A DNA stretch of 8,298 nt from Acidimicrobiia bacterium (GTDB lineage Bacteria > Actinomycetota > Acidimicrobiia > Spongiisociales > SHLN01), in contig JABDOU010000311.1 of assembly GCA_013043085.1 (NCBI GenBank), forward strand, positions 1-8,298, in the 5' to 3' direction. Below the pieces are notes generated by a model. It worked only from the letters and a program-made list of their open reading frames with translations, did no database searches and was not told the DNA's origin. Numbering within the stretch: the first letter of the stretch is position 1; every line of letters begins with the position of its first letter. The position numbers and the translations under genes are program-made. This document shows positions 1 through 6,253 of this stretch, piece after piece.

Positions 1-648
1 GACGCGACCTGTTATCGAAGTGCCCTCGAACGTCGGTGGCAGGAGCTGCGGGTCGATGTCGAGATCGGCAAGTAGCTCCTCAGACCATGTGCGGGCGGCG
101 AGGTCAAAGAGCTGGGTGCCTCCGCCGCCGGCTCGATCAGTCGCGTGAAGACCTGTCAGCTTCAACCGCACGTAGTCCTTCGGCAACAGGATGCTGGTGG
201 CACGTCGGTAGGCATCAGGTTCGTTGTTTCTCACCCACAGCAGCTTCGGTGCTGTGAAGCCGGTCAGGGCGTCGTTGCCTGTTATCTGGATCAGGCGCCT
301 TCGCCCGACCCGCTCGCGCATCTCATTGCATTCGGCAGCCGTACGCTGATCGTTCCAGAGGATGGCCGGGCGCACGATGTCGTCGTTGTGATCCAACATG
401 ACGAGCCCATGCATTTGTCCGGTGAGGCCAACCGCAACCACTTCAGCTGCATCGACGTCCGAAATGGCCCTGTGCACGGCGTCGATGGTTGCCGACCACC
501 ACACTCCCGGATCCTGCTCGCTCCACAATGGTCGGGGAGTCTGAGCGTCATATTCGGCAACCCCGATGGCTACCACCCGGCCGGATTCGTCGACGAGTAT
601 GGCTTTGGTTGCGGTCGTCGAGGTATCGATCCCGATGACATAGGACAT
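1..648 (-). CDS. xylB: Xylulokinase (FGGY carbohydrate kinase), N-terminal 216 residues, cut by window edge
   Basis: ATP-dependent phosphorylation of D-xylulose to D-xylulose-5-phosphate, the second step of the isomerase route for xylose in the cytoplasm. The visible 216 codons are the N-terminal FGGY domain; family members are about 480-500 residues, so more than half lies beyond position 1. Seen: the phosphate-binding start GIDTSTTATKA (residues 6-16), LWSEQDPGVWW (41-51), the xylulokinase hallmark GQMHG (77-81), ILWNDQR (96-102), GFTAPKLLWV (130-139) and LLPKDYVRLKLTG (154-166). These match E. coli XylB closely from memory. The segment usually reading like SDAAGT is AGGGGT here (173-178), a variant of unknown effect. 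The ATG at 648 lies 3 nt after the xylA stop with no clear Shine-Dalgarno sequence, suggesting coupling to xylA. The catalytic Asp lies outside the window. Confidence 0.95.
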   Translation of the reverse strand, partial: MSYVIGIDTSTTATKAILVDESGRVVAIGVAEYDAQTPRPLWSEQDPGVWWSATIDAVHRAISDVDAAEVVAVGLTGQMHGLVMLDHNDDIVRPAILWNDQRTAAECNEMRERVGRRRLIQITGNDALTGFTAPKLLWVRNNEPDAYRRATSILLPKDYVRLKLTGLHATDRAGGGGTQLFDLAARTWSEELLADLDIDPQLLPPTFEGTSITGRV

Positions 649-651
649 CAG

Positions 652-1971
652 TTAGCCGGTGGTCCAAATCGCCCGGTTGACGAGATTCTCGAGCTTCTCC
701 TGGCGGCCTGAAACCGGGTCGGGGTTGATGGCGCCGGATTCCACCTTGGAGGCGATATCGACGAGACCGGCTCCTGCCATGATGTCCTGGCCGAGCGGGC
801 CGTCCCAGCCGGCGTACCGGTCGGTCACCAGCTCGGCGAGTGTGCCATCGGTGATCATCGTTTCGGCAACCAACAGGGCGCGCGCCAGGGTATCTATGCC
901 GCCGATGTGAGCGTGAAACAAGTCGTCGCGAGCCATGCTCTGCCGGCGCAGCTTGGTGTCGAAGTTGAATCCGCCGGTGTCGAAACCGCCCGCCTTCACG
1001 ATCTCGTAGAGGGCGAGCGATAACTCGTCCACCGAGTTCGGAAACTGATCGGTGTCCCAACCGTTTTGATAATCGCCCCGGTTGGCGTCGATGCTGCCAA
1101 AGATGCCGCCTGCTATGGCCACCGCAATCTCGTGGTGGAAGCTGTGTCCGGCCAGCGTGGCATGGTTGGCCTCGATGTTCACGCGATACTCGTCTGCGAG
1201 GCCGTGACGCTCCAGAAAACCCAACACCGTTGCACTGTCGTAGTCGTATTGGTGCTTGGTCGGTTCCTGGGGTTTTGGCTCGATGAGAAGCGTGCCATCG
1301 AAGCCGATCGAATGTTTGTACTCGGCCACCATCGTGAGAAAGCGGGCGAACTGGCGTTCTTCCTGTTTGAGGTCGGTGTTGAGAAGGGTTTCGTAACCCT
1401 CTCGCCCTCCCCAGAGAACGTAATTCTCTCCCCCCAATCGGTGCGTGGCGTCGATGGCCTGCTTGATCTGGGCGGCGGCGTATGCGAACACATCAGGATC
1501 CGGGTTGGTCGAAGCGCCTGCCGCATACCGGGGGTGCGAGAACAAGTTGGCCGTTCCCCACAGCAGTTTGATGCCGGTTCGTTCCATGTGTTCGGCGGCA
1601 TAGTCAACCATCTCGTCAAGATTGCGAGCAGACTCGGCGAACGTCTTTCCGGCGGGTGCCATGTCAACATCGTGAAAACAGAAATAGGGAACGCCGAGCT
1701 TCTCTACAAATTCAAACGCGGCATTGGCTTTGCTCTTGGCCGCCTCGACGCTCGTGGGGTCCTCGAGCCACGGTCGATCGAACGTCCCGGCCCCGAAGAC
1801 GTCACTGCCGGCCCAGTTGAAGGAATGCCAGTAGCAAACGGCGATCCGGAGGTGTTCTTCCATCCTCTTGCCGAGCACCATCCGATCCGGGTCGTAGACC
1901 TTGTAGGCGAGAGGGTTGGTCGAGTCCAGTCCTTCGAATGTGATCTTGTCGACTTCAGCGAAAAAGCTCAT
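652..1971 (-). CDS. xylA: Xylose isomerase, class II
   Basis: Interconverts D-xylose and D-xylulose with two divalent metal ions; cytoplasmic TIM-barrel enzyme. The 439-residue length matches class II enzymes (about 440, E. coli type), not the shorter class I enzymes typical of Streptomyces. Catalytic and metal residues are all present at a one-residue offset from E. coli: H100 and D103 in FHDVDMAP, E231 and K233 in IEPKPQEPTKHQ, E267 and H270 in IEANHATLAGHSF, D295, D306 and D308 in SIDANRGD...GWDTDQFP, and D338 in GFNFDTK. The frame stays open upstream to 2100, but that stretch reads as non-family sequence antisense to nothing and lying over hypC. MSFFAEVDKITFEG is the family N-terminus, and a strong Shine-Dalgarno sequence precedes it. 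The start overlaps the hypC stop as ATGA, linking xylose genes to hydrogenase genes. Confidence 0.97.
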   Translation of the reverse strand: MSFFAEVDKITFEGLDSTNPLAYKVYDPDRMVLGKRMEEHLRIAVCYWHSFNWAGSDVFGAGTFDRPWLEDPTSVEAAKSKANAAFEFVEKLGVPYFCFHDVDMAPAGKTFAESARNLDEMVDYAAEHMERTGIKLLWGTANLFSHPRYAAGASTNPDPDVFAYAAAQIKQAIDATHRLGGENYVLWGGREGYETLLNTDLKQEERQFARFLTMVAEYKHSIGFDGTLLIEPKPQEPTKHQYDYDSATVLGFLERHGLADEYRVNIEANHATLAGHSFHHEIAVAIAGGIFGSIDANRGDYQNGWDTDQFPNSVDELSLALYEIVKAGGFDTGGFNFDTKLRRQSMARDDLFHAHIGGIDTLARALLVAETMITDGTLAELVTDRYAGWDGPLGQDIMAGAGLVDIASKVESGAINPDPVSGRQEKLENLVNRAIWTTG

Positions 1972-2219
1972 ACGATGCTCCCTTCCGTGTTTGAGCCTAC
2001 GTCCGGACCGTCGAGCGCGTCGACCAGGTATTTGATACTTTCGGTGGCTTCCTCGGGACTGATTCGTTTCACAGCGAACCCGGAGTGGGCGATGATCCAA
2101 TCACCGGCCAGCGCTTCGGGGAGGGTGAGGAGGCTGACGTTGCGAGATGTGCCGTTGAAGTCCACGATGGCGTGTGCCTCGGAGATGGACACGATCTGTC
2201 CAGGGACACCGATGCACAT
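1968..2219 (-). CDS. hypC: Hydrogenase maturation chaperone HypC
   Basis: Small chaperone that, with HypD, carries the Fe(CN)2CO unit and delivers it to the immature hydrogenase large subunit. The 83-residue protein begins MCIGVPGQI, with the essential Cys2 exposed after Met removal, and has the family pattern GDWIIAHSGFAV followed by ISPEEA (about residues 40-58). Length is normal for HypC/HupF. Two adjacent ATGs exist (2222 and 2219). The second is chosen because it puts Cys at position 2, and the Shine-Dalgarno sequence at 2224-2230 is 4 nt from it but only 1 nt from the first. It follows the HypA-like gene with an ATGATG overlap, and its TGA overlaps the xylA ATG. It is the last hydrogenase gene before xylose genes. 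HypD, its usual partner, is absent from the window. Confidence 0.94.
   Translation of the reverse strand: MCIGVPGQIVSISEAHAIVDFNGTSRNVSLLTLPEALAGDWIIAHSGFAVKRISPEEATESIKYLVDALDGPDVGSNTEGSIV
1978..1986 (-). promoter_or_regulatory. Ribosome binding site of xylA, inside the 3' end of hypC
   Basis: On the minus strand GGAAGGGAG lies 6 nt before the ATG at 1971. It fixes the xylA start at 1971 rather than at the upstream in-frame codon at 2100. It is embedded in the last codons of hypC, so xylA has its own initiation signal as well as an ATGA stop/start overlap. Confidence 0.8.
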
Positions 2220-2464
2220 CATTCCACCTCAATCGAAACTAGGCGAACGTCCGCGGGATCGTCATCGATCCGAGCGGCTTCGAAGAAGACCCGTGCGTGT
2301 TCGGCAACCGATCCGTGCGCGAAGATTGGTAACGCCCTGGCGATCTGTTCGGTGGAGAGGTGGGATCCGGTTCCAACAGCTACATGGATGCTGGTCACCC
2401 TGGCACCGGCGGCGCTCTCGATCACCTTGGCAACCAGCGCGCGGAGGGCCGACGCCTCATGCAC
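2219..2464 (-). CDS. hypA: HypA-like hydrogenase nickel chaperone lacking the zinc ribbon
   Basis: HypA delivers nickel to the [NiFe] large subunit. The protein aligns with HypA at both ends: VHEASALRALVAKVIE with His2 and Glu3 of the conserved MHE nickel motif, RVTSIHVAVG (22-31), GSVAE (51-55) and the terminal VRLVSIEVE (73-81). Canonical HypA is about 113-119 residues with two CxxC pairs forming a zinc ribbon between these ends. Here the protein is only 81 residues and has no cysteine at all; the gap falls near residues 63-70. The GTG at 2464 is chosen because the conserved His must be residue 2 and a GAGG lies 6 nt upstream (2471-2474). A longer start at 2491 would add nine residues and hide the His. 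The gene overlaps the protease by 8 nt and hypC by a few bases. Frame and ends are intact, so it looks like a real variant rather than a frameshift. Nickel delivery is inferred. Confidence 0.82.
   Translation of the reverse strand: MHEASALRALVAKVIESAAGARVTSIHVAVGTGSHLSTEQIARALPIFAHGSVAEHARVFFEAARIDDDPADVRLVSIEVE
2224..2230 (-). promoter_or_regulatory. Ribosome binding site of hypC
   Basis: GAGGTGG on the minus strand, 4 nt before the ATG at 2219 and only 1 nt before the ATG at 2222. The spacing favours the second ATG. The site lies within the last codons of the HypA-like gene. Confidence 0.7.
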
Positions 2465-2879
2465 GGCAAACCTCGGCGACCACGGTTTCAATTGCCTCAG
2501 AAACTGCGCGAGTCATTTCTGTCCCTGCCGCGACTGTTCCTGCCTCGATTCCGTACACCCTGAGACCACCGGGCAACCTACCCAGCGCGCGGGCAAGTTC
2601 GATGACGTCAGCGATATCGAGGTTGTGGCTTGACGCGCGGAGGTATGCCGGGAAAGGGTTGTTGTCGACATCAATCCGGTGGATGGTGCCTGGTTCACCG
2701 CCACCGACGACGGCGTCGATCACGATCGTCTCGGCGTCCGAGCCCAGGAGTTCGAGCAGGTCCATCGGTTCGCCCCACCAGACCCGAATGCCAGGTACCC
2801 GCTCCTGGATCCGCCGTGCAGCTTCGATACCGGCGGCATCGTCGCTGCGGAACTCGTTGCCTATTCCGATAACCAGCAT
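2457..2879 (-). CDS. Hydrogenase maturation endopeptidase (HyaD/HybD/HycI family)
   Basis: Nickel-dependent check protease that removes the C-terminal peptide of the large subunit after nickel insertion. The 140-residue protein begins MLVIGIGNEFRSDDAAG, the family signature (G-x-GN-x-x-x-x-DD-x-x-G). Other conserved points are VIDAV around D55 and a SSHNLD segment with H85. The acidic residue at 13-14, D55 and H85 correspond to the nickel ligands (Glu16, Asp62, His93) known in E. coli HybD; this assignment is by motif only. The frame is open to 2966, but that extension overlaps hyhL and lacks family similarity. The ATG at 2879 overlaps the hyhL stop as ATGA. No good Shine-Dalgarno sequence is seen, so translation probably depends on coupling. 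Its substrate is most likely HyhL, encoded directly upstream, which carries a 9-residue extension after the last metal-binding motif. Confidence 0.93.
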   Translation of the reverse strand: MLVIGIGNEFRSDDAAGIEAARRIQERVPGIRVWWGEPMDLLELLGSDAETIVIDAVVGGGEPGTIHRIDVDNNPFPAYLRASSHNLDIADVIELARALGRLPGGLRVYGIEAGTVAAGTEMTRAVSEAIETVVAEVCRA

Positions 2880-4165
2880 CAGGATCGCTTGACCGTGAGG
2901 TCGAGAAAGTGGGTGGCGCACGAGATGCACGGGTCGTAGGCCCGGATCGCCTGCTCCAGCTGCCATTGCAGGGTTTCGTCGTCGAGGTGGGTGCGCCCCG
3001 GAACATAGGCCATGAGGTCTTCCTCAATGGAAAGTTGATTTTGCGACGTGGGAGGCGTGATCTGGGCGTCGGTGATCATGCCCTCGGCGTCGACGACGTA
3101 CCGGTGATAGAGCAAGCCGCGCGGCGCCTCGGATACCCCATGCCCCTCGGCGGCCATTGCCTCTATCGGCACCGCCGGCGAAGTCGGGGGCTCGTAGCGA
3201 TCGATGATCTCGAGCGCCAGTAGATAGGCGAGGGCCACCTCGATGGAACGCACGATGATCGACTTGTACGGGTTGCGACATTCGTTGGCGATACCGAGTT
3301 CGGCGCCAAGGGCTTGGAGGTCATCCGGCAGCTTGTCGAAGTTGAGCGAGTAACGGGCCATGGGTCCAACGTGGTACGCACCCCTGGCCTTGATGCGGGC
3401 GTGAAGAGCATTGGATCGCTCGACATGTAATTCCTCGAATACGTCGTTCCACTCGTGCACCGGGATGTCGATGCCGCGATCCGAAACGACCCGATCTCCC
3501 ATGAACGGGTAATCGGTTGGGTGGGCGGTTGATACAAACTCGTAGGGGCGGTCGAACTCGGGGAAGTCAAATCGACCCACCCACCGGGCGGTCTCAATGG
3601 CTGCTTCATAGGCCCACTCGAGATCCGGGATCATGGCGTCGACTTCAGCGTTCGTCGGAGTCCGGTAGAAGCCACCGACCTTGACGTTGATCGGGTGGAT
3701 CTCACGGCCGCCCAGCAGCGTAACGATGCCGTTTCCGATCTTTTTCATGCGCAAACCCCGTTCTACGATCTCGGGGTAGTCGGCTGCCATATGAATTGCC
3801 GATTGGTATCCAAGGAAGTCGGGGGAGTGGAGCATGTAGACGTGGAGGACATGCGACTCAATCCACTCGCCGCAGTAGATAAGACGACGCAGCTCCTGGA
3901 GTTGCCCATCGACCGTTGCTCCGACTGCGTTCTCCATCGCTGCGACCGATGACATCTGATAGGCGATCGGACAGATTCCACAGATGCGGGCTGTGAGGTC
4001 GGGTGCCTCTGTGAAGTGACGCCCACGCATGAAGGCCTCAAAGAAACGAGGTGGCTCGAAGATGCTGAACTGAAGATCCTTGACCTGATCGCCCTCGATC
4101 TCGAGGTACATGGCCCCCTCGCCTTCGACCCGGGCCAGATAGTCGACGTTGATCGTTCGCTTCAT
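2879..4165 (-). CDS. hyhL: Group 3b-type [NiFe]-hydrogenase large subunit (hydA/hyhL)
   Basis: Catalytic subunit holding the Ni-Fe centre; splits or makes H2. Of 428 residues, the N-terminus has the group 3 pattern RVEGEGAMYLEIEGD (12-26) and IFEPPRFFEAFMRGR (35-49). The L1 motif RICGICP (60-66) supplies C62 and C65. The L2 motif DPCISCATH (411-419) supplies C413 and C416, so all four metal-ligand cysteines are present. AYQ after the L1 motif is usual in group 3b enzymes, where other groups often have His. After H419 a 9-residue tail, FLDLTVKRS, is the expected protease-cleaved extension. There is no membrane segment, so it is a cytoplasmic enzyme. The start overlaps the hyhS stop (ATGA), with a moderate GAGGC upstream. 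Subgroup 3b rather than 3d rests on the hyhB-G-S-L gene set, with no hoxEFU-type genes, and on these motifs. Confidence 0.96.
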   Translation of the reverse strand: MKRTINVDYLARVEGEGAMYLEIEGDQVKDLQFSIFEPPRFFEAFMRGRHFTEAPDLTARICGICPIAYQMSSVAAMENAVGATVDGQLQELRRLIYCGEWIESHVLHVYMLHSPDFLGYQSAIHMAADYPEIVERGLRMKKIGNGIVTLLGGREIHPINVKVGGFYRTPTNAEVDAMIPDLEWAYEAAIETARWVGRFDFPEFDRPYEFVSTAHPTDYPFMGDRVVSDRGIDIPVHEWNDVFEELHVERSNALHARIKARGAYHVGPMARYSLNFDKLPDDLQALGAELGIANECRNPYKSIIVRSIEVALAYLLALEIIDRYEPPTSPAVPIEAMAAEGHGVSEAPRGLLYHRYVVDAEGMITDAQITPPTSQNQLSIEEDLMAYVPGRTHLDDETLQWQLEQAIRAYDPCISCATHFLDLTVKRS

Positions 4166-4935
4166 CGCCGTGCCTCTGTTTTGGCCCCGGCCTCAACGAA
4201 GGGGGGAGCGCCGGCGTTGAATGTGCGCAGGGTTCTGATCCATTCGTCGTCGCCAACCCCCAGGCTCTGCCACCAGGATTCGAGCGAATCGGTGTTGGGA
4301 GACTCGCTCGGTCCGAAGCATCCGTAGCAACCCCGGTTGTAGGCGGGACAGATCGCCCCGCAGCCGGCCTGGGTAATGGGACCGAGGCATGGCGTCCCGT
4401 GTGCCACCATGACGCACGGATTCCCCCGCGCCTTGCATTCGACACATACCGAATACGTCGGGATGTTTGGCTTCCGGCCGACGAGAAGGGCGGCGATGAG
4501 TTCGACCAGTTGATGTTTGTTGATCGGGCAGCCACGGAGCTCGAAGTCGACTCGCACGTGGTCGCTGATAGGCGTTGAGGTGCTGAGGGTTGAGATGTAA
4601 TCGGGCGTTGCATACACGAGGCTCACGAAATCATCTACGTTGCCGAAGTTCTTCAGTGCCTGCACGCCACCCGCGGTCGCACACGCCCCGATACTCACCA
4701 GCATGGCGGTGTCCTGGCGAATTTGTCGGAGGCGATTCCGGTCGTGTTCTGTCGTCACCGATCCCTCGATCAGGGTGACGTCATACGGTCCGTCGAGGTA
4801 TTCACGGGATGCTTCCGGGAAGTAGGCGATGTCGACTGCGCCGGCAATGGCAAGTAATTCGTCCTCGGCGTCGAGCAGGCTCAGCTGGCAGCCGTCGCAA
4901 CTGGCGAACTTGAGTACAGCAAGTCTGGGTTTCAT
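4162..4935 (-). CDS. hyhS: [NiFe]-hydrogenase small subunit, three [4Fe-4S] clusters (hydD/hyhS)
   Basis: Carries electrons between the Ni-Fe site and the HyhG/HyhB module. The 257-residue protein begins MKPRLAVLKFASCDGCQLSL. Exactly 12 cysteines are present: C13, C16, C85 (GAC) and C136 (GCPINK) fit the proximal cluster; C164, C167, C174, C183, C192, C196, C203 and C206 suffice for two more [4Fe-4S] clusters. There is no Tat signal or C-terminal membrane helix, as expected for a soluble cytoplasmic group 3 enzyme. The open frame runs up to 5145, but the extra N-terminal part lies over hyhG and has no family similarity. The start at 4935 has a strong Shine-Dalgarno sequence and overlaps the hyhG stop as ATGA. 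The residues after about 210 form a short tail ending in EARR with no recognised motif. Confidence 0.96.
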   Translation of the reverse strand: MKPRLAVLKFASCDGCQLSLLDAEDELLAIAGAVDIAYFPEASREYLDGPYDVTLIEGSVTTEHDRNRLRQIRQDTAMLVSIGACATAGGVQALKNFGNVDDFVSLVYATPDYISTLSTSTPISDHVRVDFELRGCPINKHQLVELIAALLVGRKPNIPTYSVCVECKARGNPCVMVAHGTPCLGPITQAGCGAICPAYNRGCYGCFGPSESPNTDSLESWWQSLGVGDDEWIRTLRTFNAGAPPFVEAGAKTEARR

Positions 4936-5771
4936 AACTCCTCCACCTTCATAAGTGGTTCGATCCTCGACAGCGAAAACACGGGACCGTCCTTGCACAG
5001 AAACTCGGCTCCCAGCTGGCAGTGACCGCACAGCCCTATACCGCACTTCATATTGCGTTCCATGCTGAAGAAGATGTTGTCCGGATGCATTCCCTTGTCG
5101 GTCAGAGCGATGCCGACGAAATGCATCATGATCTCGGGTCCGCATACCATGGCGACGGCATCGGCCTCACTGAACCTGGCCCGATCCACGAGGCTTGTGA
5201 CCAGCCCTACTTCTCCCATCCATTCGGGGCTGGATCGATCAACCGTGATCTCCACTTCCATGTCGAACCTCCCTCTCCATTCGTGCAGCTCGCGCTCAAA
5301 GAGGAGCGATTGCGGATCTCGAGAACCGTAGAGGAGAGTCAGATTGCGAAAGTCTGAGCGGCGGGCCAGGGCTCGATAGATCAGCGATCGCAGCGGGGCA
5401 AGCCCGATGCCGCCGGCGATGATCATCAGATCCTGGTCGATGGCAGTATCGAGCGGCCAGGGCGTTCCATAGGGGCCGCGGATTCCGACGACATCTCCGT
5501 AATCGAGTCGACCGAGAGCTCGTGTCACGCTCCCGCTTCCACGGATGGTCAGCGACATGCGGTCGTGAACATCCGGATTGGACGAGATGGAAATCGGCAC
5601 CTCACCCACGCCCGGCTGAGAGATCATCACCATCTGGCCCGGATCGAAGTCGAAGGCTCCATCGGTTGCGAAATGGAGCGTGTAGGTATCAGCCAGCTCC
5701 CAGTCCTTGTCAACGATCGGGAACGCTGACGGGAGCATCGCCGAAACCGAGCCTGCGTTCAACGTATCCAT
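4932..5771 (-). CDS. hyhG: Hydrogenase diaphorase subunit: FAD/NAD(P)-binding with C-terminal [2Fe-2S] (hydG/hyhG)
   Basis: Ferredoxin-NADP reductase-like subunit exchanging electrons with NAD(P)H. The 279 residues show, in order, a flavin-binding barrel with PGQMVMI (44-50) and PISISSNP (59-66), in place of the usual RxYS; a nucleotide-binding half with AGGIGLAPLRSLI (119-131), LLYGSRDP (146-153) and CGPEIMMHF (210-218); and a C-terminal cluster-binding segment with C243, C248, C251 and C259 (C-x4-C-x2-C-x7-C), as in PyrK and HydG. The start at 5771 lies 13 nt inside the preceding nucleotide-binding-fold gene, with AGGGA about 8 nt upstream. A downstream Met at residue 12 is possible but has no better signal. 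NADP versus NAD preference cannot be read safely from the sequence. Confidence 0.95.
   Translation of the reverse strand: MDTLNAGSVSAMLPSAFPIVDKDWELADTYTLHFATDGAFDFDPGQMVMISQPGVGEVPISISSNPDVHDRMSLTIRGSGSVTRALGRLDYGDVVGIRGPYGTPWPLDTAIDQDLMIIAGGIGLAPLRSLIYRALARRSDFRNLTLLYGSRDPQSLLFERELHEWRGRFDMEVEITVDRSSPEWMGEVGLVTSLVDRARFSEADAVAMVCGPEIMMHFVGIALTDKGMHPDNIFFSMERNMKCGIGLCGHCQLGAEFLCKDGPVFSLSRIEPLMKVEEL
4938..4944 (-). promoter_or_regulatory. Ribosome binding site of hyhS
   Basis: GGAGGAG on the minus strand, 2 nt from its last base to the ATG at 4935 (the core GGAGG has 4 nt spacing). It selects the 4935 start over the upstream in-frame codon at 5145. Confidence 0.75.
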
Positions 5772-6253
5772 TCGTCGGTTCCCTGGTACACCGCAGGTTG
5801 ATAGAGGTCGAGAAGCTGCAGTCGGGTGGAGTGGAGCCTTTTGGCCATGAGTCCCAAGAATCGGCTCACCAGATCGTCATGGATCGCGACGTCTTGCTCC
5901 GCAGCCTCGAGTAGCGCGTCGGTTTCGAAATGAATTGAGGAGATCGGGGTAAGGGCTTTGGCAGAAAACTGCCAGACTCGGGGGGCGATGAGCCATGACA
6001 AACCGAGGACATCGCCTCGTCCGAGGGTCTGAACGACGAGCGCCCCGCGTGAGGTCTGCAGCTGCAGCGCGACCCGTCCTTCCGTTATGAGATAGAAGCC
6101 CGATGCAGGGCGGCCTCGTTGGAGTATCAGAACCCCGGCGTCGTGTTCCGTGGCCTGGGCGTGACGGGCCAGAAGCTCCAACTCGTTCTCGGCCATGCCG
6201 CTGAAAAAGTCGGTGGCGGCCAACTGATCGACGAGAGAACCGGGAGTGCTCAT
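5759..6253 (-). CDS. Stand-alone cyclic-nucleotide-binding-fold (Crp/Fnr-type sensor) protein, no DNA-binding domain
   Basis: The 164-residue protein matches the sensor half of Crp/Fnr proteins: DFFSGMAENELELLARHA (about 15-32), a beta-roll with DAGVLILQRGRPASGFYLITEGRV split across about residues 38-61, and a GRGDVLGLSWLIAPRVWQFSAKAL stretch at the phosphate-binding cassette. That cassette normally reads roughly GE-x-A-x(n)-RAA. Here the key Glu is Leu or Ser, and the Arg before the small residues is replaced by QFSAKA, so canonical cAMP binding is doubtful. A helix-rich end (residues about 115-150) follows, but there is no helix-turn-helix. It starts at an ATGA overlap with hyhB and ends 13 nt inside hyhG. 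This position suggests a regulatory or structural accessory of the hydrogenase rather than a transcription factor. Ligand unknown. The frame extends upstream to 6487, but that part is a shadow of hyhB. Confidence 0.88.
   Translation of the reverse strand: MSTPGSLVDQLAATDFFSGMAENELELLARHAQATEHDAGVLILQRGRPASGFYLITEGRVALQLQTSRGALVVQTLGRGDVLGLSWLIAPRVWQFSAKALTPISSIHFETDALLEAAEQDVAIHDDLVSRFLGLMAKRLHSTRLQLLDLYQPAVYQGTDEWIR

Noticed and set aside
60..66. Large-subunit residues 60-66 are followed by AYQ rather than the His seen in many [NiFe]-hydrogenases
   Set aside because: The coordinates here are residue numbers of HyhL, not bases. The substitution is normal for group 3b enzymes, so it is not an anomaly.
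145..711. A 188-codon plus-strand open frame opposite xylB
   Set aside because: Xylulokinase on the minus strand is unmistakable over the same bases; the plus-strand frame is a shadow.
652..2100. Xylose isomerase starting at 2100 with a 43-residue N-terminal extension
   Set aside because: The extension overlaps hypC, is Arg-rich shadow sequence and lacks family similarity; the Shine-Dalgarno sequence and conserved N-terminus place the start at 1971.
1066..2892. A 608-codon plus-strand open frame opposite xylA, hypC, hypA and the protease
   Set aside because: It is antisense to four recognised genes and translates to a sequence with no family pattern. Such long frames arise from codon bias in GC-rich coding DNA.
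4162..5145. Hydrogenase small subunit starting at 5145
   Set aside because: The added 70 residues lie in the wrong frame over the hyhG cluster-binding end; the start at 4935 has GGAGGAG and the family N-terminus.
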